64,000 bases of DNA from Hordeum vulgare subsp. vulgare (lineage: Eukaryota > Streptophyta > Magnoliopsida > Poales > Poaceae): assembly GCF_904849725.1 (NCBI RefSeq), contig NC_058524.1:511670263-511734262 (forward strand). Reading direction: 5' to 3'. The position numbers were made by a program, and so were the translations under genes. Of the stretch, positions 47,480 to 58,678 are shown in pieces. The notes below the pieces were generated by a model. That model searched no databases and was not told the origin of the DNA. It saw nothing but the letters and a program-made list of their open reading frames with translations. Each line of letters opens with the position of its first letter. Positions within the stretch are counted from its first letter, which is position 1.

Positions 47480-47956
47480 GTGGATGCTATGATGAAATCT
47501 CTTGAAGAGAAACTTGAGTTGGAGGTCTCTATACCTAGAAAACTTTATGATGAGCAGGAACCTACTACTAAAATTAAAATTAAATATTATGAGTGTCATG
47601 CTTCGTGTGATTTGGGTGCTAATGTTTATATAATTCCAAAAACTTTATGTGATGTGTTAGGATTCAATGAATTTGATGATTGTTCTCTAAATTTGCATCT
47701 AGAGGATTTTACAATTAAGAAACCTGTGGGAAGGATTAATGATGTTCTTATTGTTGCTAATAGGAATTATGTGCCCGTAGATTTCATTGTTCTTGATATA
47801 GAATGCAATCCTACATGTCCTATTATTCTTGGTAGACCCTTCCTTAGAACGATTGGTGCAATTATTGACATGAAAGAAGGTAATATCATCTTCCAATTCC
47901 CATTAAGGAAACGCATGGAACACTTTCCTAGAAATAAATTAAGATTACCTTATTAA
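47480..47956 (+). pseudogene. Aspartic protease of gag-protease-only element 2
   Basis: A 158-codon open frame. ASCDLGANVYIIPKTLCDVL (about 47600-47660) carries the DxGA active site with Asp intact. KPVGRINDVLIVANRNYVPVDF and CPIILGRPFLRTIGAIID follow (about 47815-47870). The frame ends with PRNKLRLPY and a TAA. It is not in frame with gag; about 240 bases with stops separate them. No RT or integrase follows: the next recognisable coding sequence is copia at 50865. The domain order mirrors element 1. Confidence 0.8.
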
Positions 47957-50621
47957 TCTATAATGAGAGTTACCTATGGATTGCATAGCAAAGATGATAA
48001 CACTTCGATCTATTGCATTATGCCTAGCAAGGGGTGTTCAACAATATCGCTTGTTGGGAGGCAACCCAATTTTATTTGTTTTTCTTTTGTTTTTGTTTTT
48101 GTTTTTGTGTGATGCATATATTGTGCTTTATTTTTTTAGTTAGTGCTTGATCCAAGTTAGACCTTTGGGATGGTCTATGGTGTTTGCAAGTTGATTTTGC
48201 TGAAAAACAGAAACTTTAGCTCTTAGTCCAGGAAATTTATAAATTCACTCGAACGTGATTTTGATTTGAATTTTTTACACAAGATTGGCTTAAAAATTGC
48301 CCAGATCGTCTTAATGTTTCAGAATTTTGGAGTTACAGAAGTTTTCTAAGTAAATATATTGCTACAGAGTGTTCTGTTTTTGACAAATTCTGTTTCTTTG
48401 TGTTGTTTGCTTATTTTGATGAATCTATGGGTTGTATCGGGGGGTATGAACCATGGAGAAGTTAGAATACAGTAAATATTACATCAGTATAAATAAAGAA
48501 TGAGTTCACAACAATACCTTAATGGTAATTTATTTTTCTTATACTAACGGATCTCATGAGTTTTCTGTTGAGTTTTGTGTTGTGAAGTTTTCAAGTTTTG
48601 GGTACAGATTTGACGGATTTCGGAATAAGGAGTGGCAAGATCCTAAGCTTGGGGATGCCCAAGGCACCCTAAGGCATATTCAAGGATACCAAAGAGCCTA
48701 AGCTTGGGTATGCCCCAGAAGGCATCCCCTCTTTCGTCTTGAATCCATCGGTAAATTTACTTGAGGCTATATTTTGCTTGGAGCGTATTGTATGATATGA
48801 GTCTTTACTTTTTATTTTGCCACAATCATCCTTGATGCACACATCATTTGAGAGAGAGACACACACACTGAATCGTGAATTTATTAGAATACTCTTTATG
48901 TTTCATTTATATCTTTTGAGCTAGGCAATGTTGCTCTAGTACTTCACTTATATATTTTAGAGAACAACGGTGTTGTGGAATTATTAAAACTCTCGTACTT
49001 CACTTATATTATTGTGAGAGTTCTTTAAACATCATGGTAATTGGTTTAGGTTATGAATTTAGTCCTAACATAATGGGCATCCAAGAGGGATATAAATAAA
49101 ACTTTCATATTAAGTGCATTGGATATGATGAGAAGTTTGATTTCTTGCATAGAGTTTTGAGATTTGAAGATGGTGATATGAGAGTCGTGCTAGTAAGTAA
49201 TTGTGAATTAGAAAAAATACTTGTGTTAAATCGTGTGATTCTCGTAGCATGCACGTATGGTGAACCGTTATGTGATGAAGTCAGAGCATGACTTGTTCAA
49301 TGATTGTCAACCTTTGTGTGGAGGTCGGGATCATGAGATGGTTAAATCCTACCAACCCTTCTCCTAGGAGCATGCATCTAATACTTTGCTTCGATAACTA
49401 ATAGGCTTTTTGATAAGTATGTGAGTTCTTTTTTACTACTGTTGAGTTCATGGATTATACGCACTCTCACCCTTCTACCTTTGCTAACCTCTCTAGTACC
49501 GCGCAACTTTTACAAGTACATTAAACCCACATTCCTCAGAATAGCCACCATATATTTTCCTCAAAACAGCCACCATACCTACCTATTATGGAAGTTTCAT
49601 AGCCGTTCCGAGATATATTGCCATGCAACACCACCGTCCCATTTTTATGACATGCACCATCACTTCCATATTGCTTATAGAGTCATACTTTTGTTCTAGT
49701 AATCTTTGAGTTGTAAGTAAATAAAAGTGTGACGATTTGCATTATTAGGGCATTGTCCCGTGTGAAAAAAAGGATGATGGAATCTATGATTCCTTCACAA
49801 GTCGGGATGAGTCTCCGGACTTTACAAAAAATAAAAGAGGCGAGTGAAGCCCACAAAAAAAGAGGCCATAGAATCCCATTCAAAAAAGGTAAAAAAGAAA
49901 AAAAAATGAGAGGAAGAGAGAAGGTACAATGCTACTATCTTTTTCCACACTTTTGCTTCACAGTAGCACCATGTTCTTCATAGAGAGTCTCCTATACTTT
50001 CACTTTCATATAACTAGTGGTATACATCTTTTGCACCACCACTTAGTTTTCTTTTTGAGCTTTCATACACGTATAGTTGTAGTGCATTTATTGCATGGCA
50101 ATCCCTACTCACTCACATTAGTATCTATTGATGGGCCTCTCCATAGCCCATTGATATGCCTTGTTGATGTGAGAATATCTTCTTCCTTTTTTTGCAACCT
50201 CCAGCACACTCTACTCCACATATAGTGTTATATCCATGACTCACGCTCATGTATTGCGTGAGAGTTGAAAAGGTTTGAGAACATAAAAAGTGTAAGACAA
50301 TTGCTTGATTTTCACCGGGGTTGTGCATGATTTAGATACTTTGTGTGGTGTAGATGGAGCATAGCCAAACCATATGATTTTGTAGGGATAACTTTCTAAG
50401 ACCATGCCATTTCGAAAGGAAGCAATTACCTTATTAGTATGCTTGAAGTATTATTGTTTTTATGTCAATATAGACTTATGTTTTGAGTCTTATGGATCTG
50501 AATATTCATGCCACATTAGAGAATATTACATGGATAAATATGTTAGGTATCATTCCACATCAAAAATTCTGTTTTTATCATTTACCTACTGGAGGACGAG
50601 CACGATTAAGCTTGGGGATGC
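47957..50621 (+). other. Non-coding 3' half of gag-protease-only element 2
   Basis: No gene. It holds TTGGGAGGCAACCCAA (48054-48069), two polypurine-like motifs (48645-48657; 48700-48712 with one change) and the pre-LTR motif AAGCTTGGGGATG (50608-50620). Purine-rich A/G tracts occur at 49850-49925. Confidence 0.65.
48054..48069 (+). other. Conserved inverted-repeat motif after protease stop
   Basis: TTGGGAGGCAACCCAA, identical to 27139-27154, about 100 bases after the protease stop. Confidence 0.6.
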
Positions 50622-50831
50622 TGATACGTCTCTCATGTATGTATAATTTTTGTTTGTTCCATGCTATTATATTATATGTTTTGGATGTTTTATATGCATT
50701 TATATGTTGTTTATATTATTTTTGGGACTAACCTATTAATTTAGAGCCTAGTGCCAGTTTCTATTTTTTCCACATTTTTGAATATTGCAGATAAGGAATA
50801 TTAAACGGAGTGCAAACGGAATAAAATCTTC
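50622..50831 (+). repeat. Truncated 3' LTR of gag-protease-only element 2
   Basis: Matches the first about 215 bp of the LTR at 44118. It ends at a break filled with locally copied bases (50832-50864). Confidence 0.8.
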
Positions 50832-50864
50832 GGAGTGCAAACGGAATAAAATATTGCAGATAAG
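50832..50864. repeat. Templated filler DNA at a deletion junction
   Basis: 50832-50852 copies 50808-50828, and 50851-50864 copies 50782-50795. The junction then continues with copia sequence. Confidence 0.75.
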
Positions 50865-51090
50865 CATGCAAGATTGCAAAGGTGCCAAGACTCATATGCC
50901 CACTAACGCCACCTGTGCACTAAGGAAAATGATAATGATTTTGATCAGAAGGTATATCACTCCATGATTGACTCTTTATTGTACCACTATGCATCTAGGC
51001 CGGATATTATGCTTAGTGTTCGCATGTGTGCCTGTTTCCAAGCAACATCAAGGGAATCACACTGTAAGGTTGTCAATCATATTCTTTGAT
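50865..51090 (+). pseudogene. Copia C (possibly copia A), RT end
   Basis: Matches copia B from 42269 onwards (MQDCKGAKTHMPTNATCALR-like, then ASRPDIMLSVRMCA). It may be the downstream part of copia A, whose integrase stops at 36418; the two do not overlap in content. It is broken at 51090 by a small insertion. Confidence 0.65.
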
Positions 51091-51284
51091 GATGTTCAAG
51101 AATTCGTCCTATTAACCAGTTAACTTGGTGAGTAATTTATACTCACAGGGTCACCGAATAGCCGATAAACTATTAAATCATCTGATTAATTGATTAAATT
51201 TCTGATTAGATTGCCAATTAGCCTATTAATCCCTTACTCTCTAGCCAATCGAGTAGCTACCAGTTAATGATTTCCCCAACAATG
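51091..51284. mobile_element. 194-bp AT-rich insertion with 9-bp duplication
   Basis: Copia sequence is interrupted exactly here. TTCTTTGAT stands on both sides (51082-51090 and 51285-51293). No coding sequence. The ends are only weakly inverted (TGTT near each tip; ATTAACC against the inverse of CAGTTAAT). A 9-base duplication suggests a Mutator-like MITE. Confidence 0.6.
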
Positions 51285-51293
51285 TTCTTTGAT

Positions 51294-51831
51294 ATCTAGC
51301 TCACACACCAACGATTGGATTATGGTACCCCAAGGGGTCGGATCTTGATCTCATTGGATATTCTGACATTGACTATGCTGGTGATTGTGTGGACCACAAG
51401 TCAACATCAGGCACATGCCATTTCCTCAAAAGATCCATAATCTCTTGGTCCTTGAAGAAGAAGAACCGCGTGTCATTATCTACTACTGAAGCTTAGTACA
51501 TTGTTCTTGCTTCCTGCTATGCTCAATTGATGTGGATGAAGCAAAGCCTAAAGAACTATGGCATCAACTTGAAGAATATGCCTCTTTACTACGACAACGA
51601 GAGTGCCATTAAGATTTCTCACAACCCATTCAGCACTCAAAGACCATGCACATCGAGATTCGTCATCATTTTCTTTGTGATCATGTGTTGAAGGACGGCA
51701 TCTTCATCGACCACATGAAGACTCAAGAACAACTAGCAGATATCTTCACTAAGCCCTTGGATGAAAAGAGATTTTGCAAGTTGCAGTGTGAGATAAATAG
51801 CATAGAATCTTTGAATGTTCTTTGAAAGGAC
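51294..51831 (+). pseudogene. Copia C (possibly copia A), RNase H
   Basis: Reads YADYAG-, CKSTSGTCHFL-, SWSLKKKNRVSLSTTEA, AQLMWMKQSLKNYGINLKN, NESAIKISHNP and ADIFTKPLDEKRFC, the copia RNase H end. The usual AEY codon region carries a TAG near 51496. It ends near 51831, where a gypsy LTR begins. Confidence 0.75.
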
Positions 51832-52246
51832 TTTCGGATCCACGGGACTGGGGTACCCAGGACTGTCTGACTGTGGCCGAGGAGGCGACACATGGCATGG
51901 GTCTAGCATAGTCCACCATTGGACTTTGCGGGCAAGACCCTTGCAAGGGCCTAGCCTCACGAGGCGCATGTCAGAAAGCATCCGTGTGCCACACGAAGCC
52001 CCTCACAAGGTCCCCTCCCGAATATGCCTCCGAGGCCCTCGCGAGGTGGACTAATCAAGGGTAGCTCGGCGGGGTCGCGCGATTTTGCATCTTCACGTCG
52101 GTGACGCGTGCCACGCCGAGCGGCGCCATGAGCCATGCTAGTAGGCACGGATGAGGAGGATTTTCCTCTTTTGTGATAAGGGTGTAGGGCAAGCTCGTTG
52201 GTTTCCAAATCAATCTCCAAAGGTTTCCCGTTTGGTATAAGAAGAC

Positions 52247-52251
52247 CAAGG
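52247..52251. repeat. Target site duplication CAAGG (left)
   Basis: CAAGG here and at 54027-54031 flank the solo LTR. Confidence 0.9.
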
Positions 52252-54026
52252 TGTTGGAAATATGCCCTAGAGGCAATAATAAAATGGTTATTATCATATT
52301 TCCTTGTTCATGATAATCCTCTATTGTGCATGCTATAATTGTATTAACAGGAAACAGTAATACATGTGTGAATAAATAGATCACAATGTGTCCCTGGCAA
52401 GCCTCTAGTTGGCTAGCTCGTTAGTCAATAGATGATCATGGTTTCCTGGTCATGGGCATTAGATGGCATTGATAACGGGATCACATCATTGGGAGAATGA
52501 TGTGATGGACAAGACCCAATCCTAAGAGTAGCACTAGATCGTATTGTTCGTATGCCAAAGCTTTTCCAATGTCAAGTATCTTTTCCTTCGACCATGAGAT
52601 TGTGCAACTCCCGGATACCGTAGGAGTGCTTTGGGTGTATCAAACGTCACAACGTAACTGGGTGACTATAAAGGTGCACTAAGGGTACCTCTGAAAGTGT
52701 CTGTTGGGTTGGTACGAATCGAGATTGGGATTTGTCACTCCGTGTGACGGAGAGGTATCTCTGGGCCCACTCGGTAGAACATCATCATGAGCTCAATGTG
52801 ACTAAGGAGTTACTCAGACGATGACGTGATACGGAACGAGTAAAGAGACTTACCGGTAACGAGATTGAACAAGGTATAGGTATACCGACGATCGAATCTC
52901 GCGCAAGTTCTATACCGACAGACAAAGGGAGTTGTATAAGGGATTGATTGAATCCTTGACATCGTGGTTCATCGGATGAGATCATCGTGGAGCAAGTGGG
53001 AGCCACCATGGGTATCCAGACCCCGCTGATGGTTATTGGCCGGAGAGGTGTCTCGGTCATGTCTACCTGTCTCCCGAACCCGTAGGGTCTACACACTTAA
53101 GATTCGATGACGCTAGGGTTATAGGGAATTGTTATACGAGGTTATCGAAAGTTGTTCAGAGTCCTGGATGAGATCCCGGACGTTACGAGGAGCTCCGGAA
53201 TGGTCCGGAGGTAAAGATCGATATATAGGACGAATGATTTCGGACACCGGAAGTATTTCGGGCGTCACCGGTAACGTACCGGGACCACCGGGACCACCGG
53301 AGGTGGCCCCGGGGGTCCACCGGAAGGGGGAAACGACCCCAGGAGGCTAGATGGGCTAAGTGCGGGAGGGAACCAGCCCCTAGGTGGGTTGGTGCGCCCC
53401 CCACACTCTGCCCAAGGCGCATGAGGTGGAGAGGGGGGGACCCTAGGCGCAGGTGGGCCTAAGGCCCACCTAGGGGTGCGCCACCCCTCCCCCCTGCCCT
53501 GGCCGCCGCACCTCCCATGTGGGGGGCTGCCGCACCACCTAGGGTGGGAACCCTAGGGGTGGCACCCCCCTCCCCTCCTCATATATATAGTGGGCACTTT
53601 TGGGCTTTTGGAGACACAGTTTTCCCTCTCCCTCGGCGCAGCCCTGCCCTTCTTTCTCCTCCTCTGTGCTGGTGCTTGGCGAAGCCCTGCCGGGAGACCT
53701 CGTCTCTTCATCGACACCATGCCGTCGTGCTGTTGGATATCTTCCCCAACCTCTCCCTCCTCCTTGCTGGATCAAGGTGTGGGAGACGTCACCGGGCTGC
53801 ACGTGTGTTGAACGCGGAGGTGCCGTAGTTCGGCACTAGATCGGAATCACACCGCGATCTGAATCGCCGCAAGTACGACTCCATCAACCGCATTCTAGTA
53901 ACGCTTCTGCTTAGAGATCTTCAAAGGTATGAATATGCACTCACCCCTCTCCCATTGCTGGTCTCTCCATAGGAAGATCTGAATATGCGTAGGAATTTTT
54001 TTGAATTTATGCTACGTTACCCAACA
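52252..54026 (+). mobile_element. Solo LTR of the BARE1/Angela/WIS copia group
   Basis: 1,775 bp, starting TGTTGGAAATATGCCCTAG and ending TACCCAACA, with CAAGG on both sides and no internal domain. A TATATATAG box is at about 53581-53589. Solo LTRs come from recombination between the two LTRs of a full element. Confidence 0.9.
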
Positions 54027-54517
54027 CAAGGCTGGGGGCTCGCCAGGAGGGAGATCATCCCGGATCCCACCAGCGCGTCATGGCGGAAGGCTTTTGCAGG
54101 CGAAGACTACTTTTTCTAGGATAAGTTATAGTCCAGTCCCCCTTCAAACTGGTCGTTGTGGCAACCCTTCCTGCCTTGTGTTTCCGGGGAAGAGGACCAA
54201 GGGCCAGTATAAGACAGTGCACGCTGCCGCCATAGAAAGGGATCGACTCGGAGCTAGCCATAACCCGCCTTTGTACTCTTTGTCACCCTCAACACATTTA
54301 GATAAGCAGAAGTAGGGTTTTATACCGCAAGGTGGCCTAAACCAGACTAAACTGCCATGTCCGAAGTTCTTCTTCCTTAACTTCAGCAATCGGAGTATCA
54401 CCGCGAGGTTTTGAGGTAGAGCAGGGTGGGGGAACCAGTGCACCACAGAGTTAGAACCTCTTTGGATCATCAGGTAGGGGTGCAACACTGTTCTCCGGCT
54501 CCAGCTCCACCAACCCT

Positions 54518-54680
54518 ATGGCCAACGCTCGTCGTGTGTGTGCCGAGCTCCGGCGGCCCGCCTCGCCCTGATCGCGCCTGCTGGCCGCAACGGTCGCCAA
54601 CACTTCGCCAGCGATGCGGCTACCGCCGCCATCAACCCTGTTACCCGCAAGCAGCACGACTCCTCCTTGCACCCTTTCGT
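54518..54680 (+). pseudogene. Gypsy G gag, N-terminal fragment
   Basis: ATG at 54518 opens MANARRVCAELRRPASP, then a TGA. The other frames keep the gag-like composition. It is interrupted at 54681 by the BARE1-like element and continues at 58791. The assignment rests on the continuation, where the gag core is clear. Confidence 0.5.
54676..54680. repeat. Target site duplication TTCGT (left)
   Basis: TTCGT here and at 58786-58790 flank the BARE1-like element. Confidence 0.9.
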
Positions 54681-56525
54681 TGTTGGGGAACGTCGCATGG
54701 GAAACAACAATTTTCCTACGCGCAGGAAGACATATCATGGTGATGTCCATCTACGAGAGGGGATTTCCGATCTACGTACCCTTGTAGACCGCACAGCAGA
54801 AGCGTTAGTGAACGCGGTTGATGTAGTGGAACGTCCTCACGTCCCTCGATCCACCCCGCGAACCGTCCCACAAACCGTCCCGCGATCCGTCCCACGATCT
54901 AGTGCCGAACGGACGGCACCTCCGCGTTCAGCACACGTACAGCTCGACGATGATCTCGGCCTTCTTGATCCAGCAAGAGAGACGAAGAGGTATATGAGTT
55001 CTCCGGCAGCGTGGCGGCGCTCCGGAGGTTGGTGGTGATCTAATCTCATCAGGGCTCCGCCCGAGCTCCGCAGAAACGCGATCTAGAGGTAAAACCGTGG
55101 AGGTATGTGGTCGGGCTACCTTGAAAAAGTTGTCTCAAATCAGCCCTAATAGCTCCATATATATAGGAGGAGGGAGGGGAGGCTTGCCTTGAGGCTCAAG
55201 GAGCCCCAAGGGCTACGCACCAAGGGGAGGAGGAGTCCTCCTCCAATCCTAGTCCAACTAGGATTGGAAGGTGGAGTCCTTCTCTCCCTTCCCACCTCCT
55301 TTTTTTTCTTTTTTTCCTTTTCTCTTTGATTTTCTATCTATGGCGCATAGGGCCTTCTTGGGCTATCCCACCAGCCCACCAAGGGCTGGTGCGCCACCCC
55401 CAAGGCCTATGGGCTTCCCCGGGGTGGGCTGTCCCCCCCCCCCCCCCCCCCGGTGAACACCCGGAACCCATTCGTCATTCCCAGTACATTCCCGGTAACT
55501 CCGAAAACCTTCCGGTAATCAAATGAGGTCATCCTATATATCAATCTTCATTTCCGGACCATTCCGAAAACCCTCGTGACTTCTGTGATCTCATCCGGGA
55601 CTCCGAACAAGATTTGGTAACCAACCATATAACTCAAATACACATAAAAAACGTCGAACCTTAAGTGTGCAGACCCTGCGGGTTCGAGAACTATGTAGAC
55701 ATGACCCGAGTGGCTCCTCGGTCAATATCCAATAGCGGGACCTGGATGCCCATATTGGATCCCACATATTCTACGAAGATCTTATCGTTTGAACCTCAGT
55801 GCCAGGGATTCATACAATCCCGTATGTCATTCCCTTTGTCCTTCGGTATGTTACTTGCCCGAGATTCGATCGTCAGTATCCGCATACCTATTTCAATCTC
55901 GTTTACCGGCAAGTCTCTTTACTCGTTCCGTAATACAAGATCCCGCAACTTACACTAAGTTACATTGCTTGCAAGGCTTGTGTGTGATGTTGTATTACCG
56001 AGTGGGCCCCAAGATACCTCTCCGTCACACGGAGTCACAAATCCCAGTCTCGATCCATACTAACTCAACGAACACCTTCGGAGATACCTGTAGAGCATCT
56101 TTATAGTCACCCAGTTACGTTGCGACGTTTGATACACATAAAGCATTCCTCCGGTGTCAGTGAGTTATATGATCTCATGGTCATAGGAACAAATACTTGA
56201 CACGCAGAAAACAGTAGCAACAAAATGACACGATCAACATGCTACGTCTATTAGTTTGGGTCTAGTCCATCACGTGATTCTCCTAATGACGTGATCGAGT
56301 TATCAAGCAACAACACCTTGTACATAGTCAGAAGACCCTGACTATCTTTGATCAACTGGCTAGCCAACTAGAGGCTTGCTAGGTACGGTGTTTTGTCTAT
56401 GTATCCACACATGTATATAAGTCTTCATTCAATACAATTATAGCACGGATAACAAACGATTATCTTGATACAGGAATTATAATAATAACTATATTTATTA
56501 TTGCCTCTAGGGCATAATTCCAACA
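54681..56525 (-). repeat. 3' LTR of the BARE1-like element
   Basis: 1,845 bp. On the plus strand it starts TGTTGGGGAACG and ends GCATAATTCCAACA. It includes an 18-base C run at about 55435-55452 and a TATATATA box near 55153-55162. Confidence 0.9.
55435..55452 (+). repeat. Poly-C run
   Basis: About 18 consecutive C residues inside the LTR. Length may be inexact because such runs are hard to sequence and assemble. Confidence 0.7.
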
Positions 56526-56577
56526 ATCTTCCACTTGCACTAGAGTCAATAATCTAGCCCTCACATCACCATGCGAA

Positions 56578-58678
56578 TTACATTGTAATAAATCTAACTC
56601 CCATACAGTTCTGGTGTTGATCATGCTTTGCCCGTGGAAGAGGTTTAGTCAGCGGGTCTGCTACATTCAGATTCGTGTGCACTTTGCATATATTTACGTC
56701 CTCCCCTTCGACGTAGTCGCGGATGAGGTTGAAGCGTCGTTTGATGTGTCTGGTCTTCTTGTGAAACCGTCGTTCCTTTGCTAAGGCAATGGCACCCGTG
56801 TTGTCACGGAACAAGGTTATTGGATTCAGTGCGCTTGGCACCACTCCAAGATCCGTCATGAACTGCTTCATCCAGACACCCTCCTTAGCCGCCTCCGAGT
56901 CAGCCATGTACTCCGCTTCACATGTAGAATCAGCTACGACGCTTTGCTTGGAACTGGACCAGCTTACCGCACCCCCATTAAAAATAAATACGTATCCGGT
57001 CTGCGACTTAGAGTCGTCCGGATCTGTGTCAAAGCTTGCACCGACGTAACCCTTTACGGCGAGCTCTTCGTCACCTCCATACACGAGAAACATCTCCTTA
57101 CTCCTTTTCAGGTACTTCAGGATATTCTTGACCGCCGTCCAGTGATCCACTCCTGGATTACTCTGGAACCTGCCTGCCATACTTATGGCTAGGCTAACGT
57201 CCGGTCTAGTGCACAGCATTGCATACATGATAGATCCTATGGCTGAACCATAGGGGACGGTGCTCATATGCTCTCTATCTTTATCAGTTGCTGGGCACTG
57301 AGTCTTACTCAATCTCGTACCTTGTAAAACTGGCAAGAACCCGTTCCTGGACTGTTCCATTTTGAACCTCTTCAAAACTTTATCAAGGTATGTGCTTTCT
57401 GAAAGTCCTATCAGGCGTTTCGATCTATCCCTGTAGATCTTAATGCCTAGAATGTAAGCAGCTTCTCCTAGGTCCTTCATAGAGAAACTTTTATTCAAGT
57501 AATCCTTTATGCTCTCCAAAAACTCTACGTGGTTTCCAATCAGCAATATGTCATCCACATATAATATTAGAAACGCCACATAGCTCCCACTCACTTTCTT
57601 GTAAATACAAGATTCTCCAACCACTTGTATAAACCCAAATGCTTTGATCACCTCATCAAAGCGTTTATTCCAACTCCGAGATGCTTGCACCAGTCCATAA
57701 ATGGATCGCTGGAGCTTGCATACCTTGTTAGCATTTTTAGGATCGACAAAACCTTCGGGTTGCATCATATACAACTCTTCCTTAAGGAAACCGTTAAGGA
57801 ACACCGTTTTGACATCCATCTGCCAGATTTCATAATCGAAAAATGCAGCTATTGCTAACATGATTCTGACGGACTTAAGCATCGGTACGGGTGAGAATGT
57901 CTCATCGTAGTCAACTCCTTGAACTTGTGAAAAACCCTTTGCCACAAGTCGAGCTTTATAAACGGTCACATTGCCGTCAGCGTCCGTCTTCTTCTTAAAG
58001 ATCCATTTGTTCTGAATAGCCTTGCGGCCCTCAGGTAATACTTCCAAAGTCCACACTTTGTTTTCATACATGGATCCTATCTCGGACTTCATGGCCTCCA
58101 GCCATTTGTTGGAATCTGGGCCCACCATTGCTTCTTCATAATTTGCAGGTTCATTGTTGTCTAACAACATGGTTGACAAAACGGGATTACCGTACCACTC
58201 TGGAGCAGCACGTGGTCTCGTCGACCTGCGTGGTTCGATAGGAACTTGAACCGGAGTTTCATGATCATCATCATTAACTTCCTCCTCAACCGGCGTCGCA
58301 GCGATAGGGGTTTCCCCTTGCCCTGCGCCACCATCCAGAGGGATGAGAGGTTTGACAACCACATCAAGTTCTATCTTCCTCCCACTCAATTCTCTCGAGA
58401 GAAACTCCTTCTCGAGAAAAGCTCCGTTTTTAGCAACAAACACTTTGCCCTCGGATTTGAGATAGACGGTGTACCCAACTGTCTCTTTTGGGTAACCTAT
58501 GAAGATGCACTTTTCCGCTTTGGGTTCCAGCTTTTCAGACTAAAGCTTTTTGACATAAGCATCACATCCCCAAACTTTAAGAAACGACAACTTTGGCCTT
58601 TTGCCATACCACAGTTCGTATGGTGTCGTCTCAACGGATTTTGATGGTGCCCTATTTAAAGTGAATGCGGCTATGTCT
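56578..58678 (-). pseudogene. Copia reverse transcriptase and RNase H with integrase tail
   Basis: Read on the minus strand from 58678. The first part is the integrase end (AAFTLNRAPSKSVETTPYEL, WYGKRPKLSFLKVWGCDAYV) with one TAG at 58540-58542. A 621-codon open frame (58443-56578) follows without stops. Its RVT_2 domain shows NKVWTLEVLPEGRKAIQNKW, VDYDETFSPVPMLKSVRIML, DVKTVFLNG and the catalytic LILYVDDILLIGN. RNase H reads DPDDSKSQTGYVFIFNGGAV, then WSSSKQSVVADSTCEAEYMA, HIKRRFNLIRDYVE and ADPLTKPLPRAKHD. This long intact frame is notable, yet the element lacks gag and protease, so it cannot act alone. The ATG at 58443 is internal to the polyprotein and not a real start. Confidence 0.9.

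Larger units (their letters stand above)
51832..54462 (+). repeat. Gypsy G LTR, split by a solo LTR
   Basis: About 850 bp without the inserted 52252-54026. It starts near TTTCGGATCCACGGG (likely altered TGTCGGATCC). The right part passes CAGAAGTAGGGTTTTATACCGC, a leader pattern I know from Triticeae gypsy LTRs. CATCAGGTAGGGGTG at about 54468-54482 resembles the start of the internal region. Ends are approximate. Confidence 0.5.

Noticed and set aside
56578..58443. Treating the 621-codon frame as a complete host gene
   Set aside because: Copia RT and RNase H motifs, integrase sequence upstream in the same frame, and LTRs on both sides show it is a retroelement fragment with an internal ATG.
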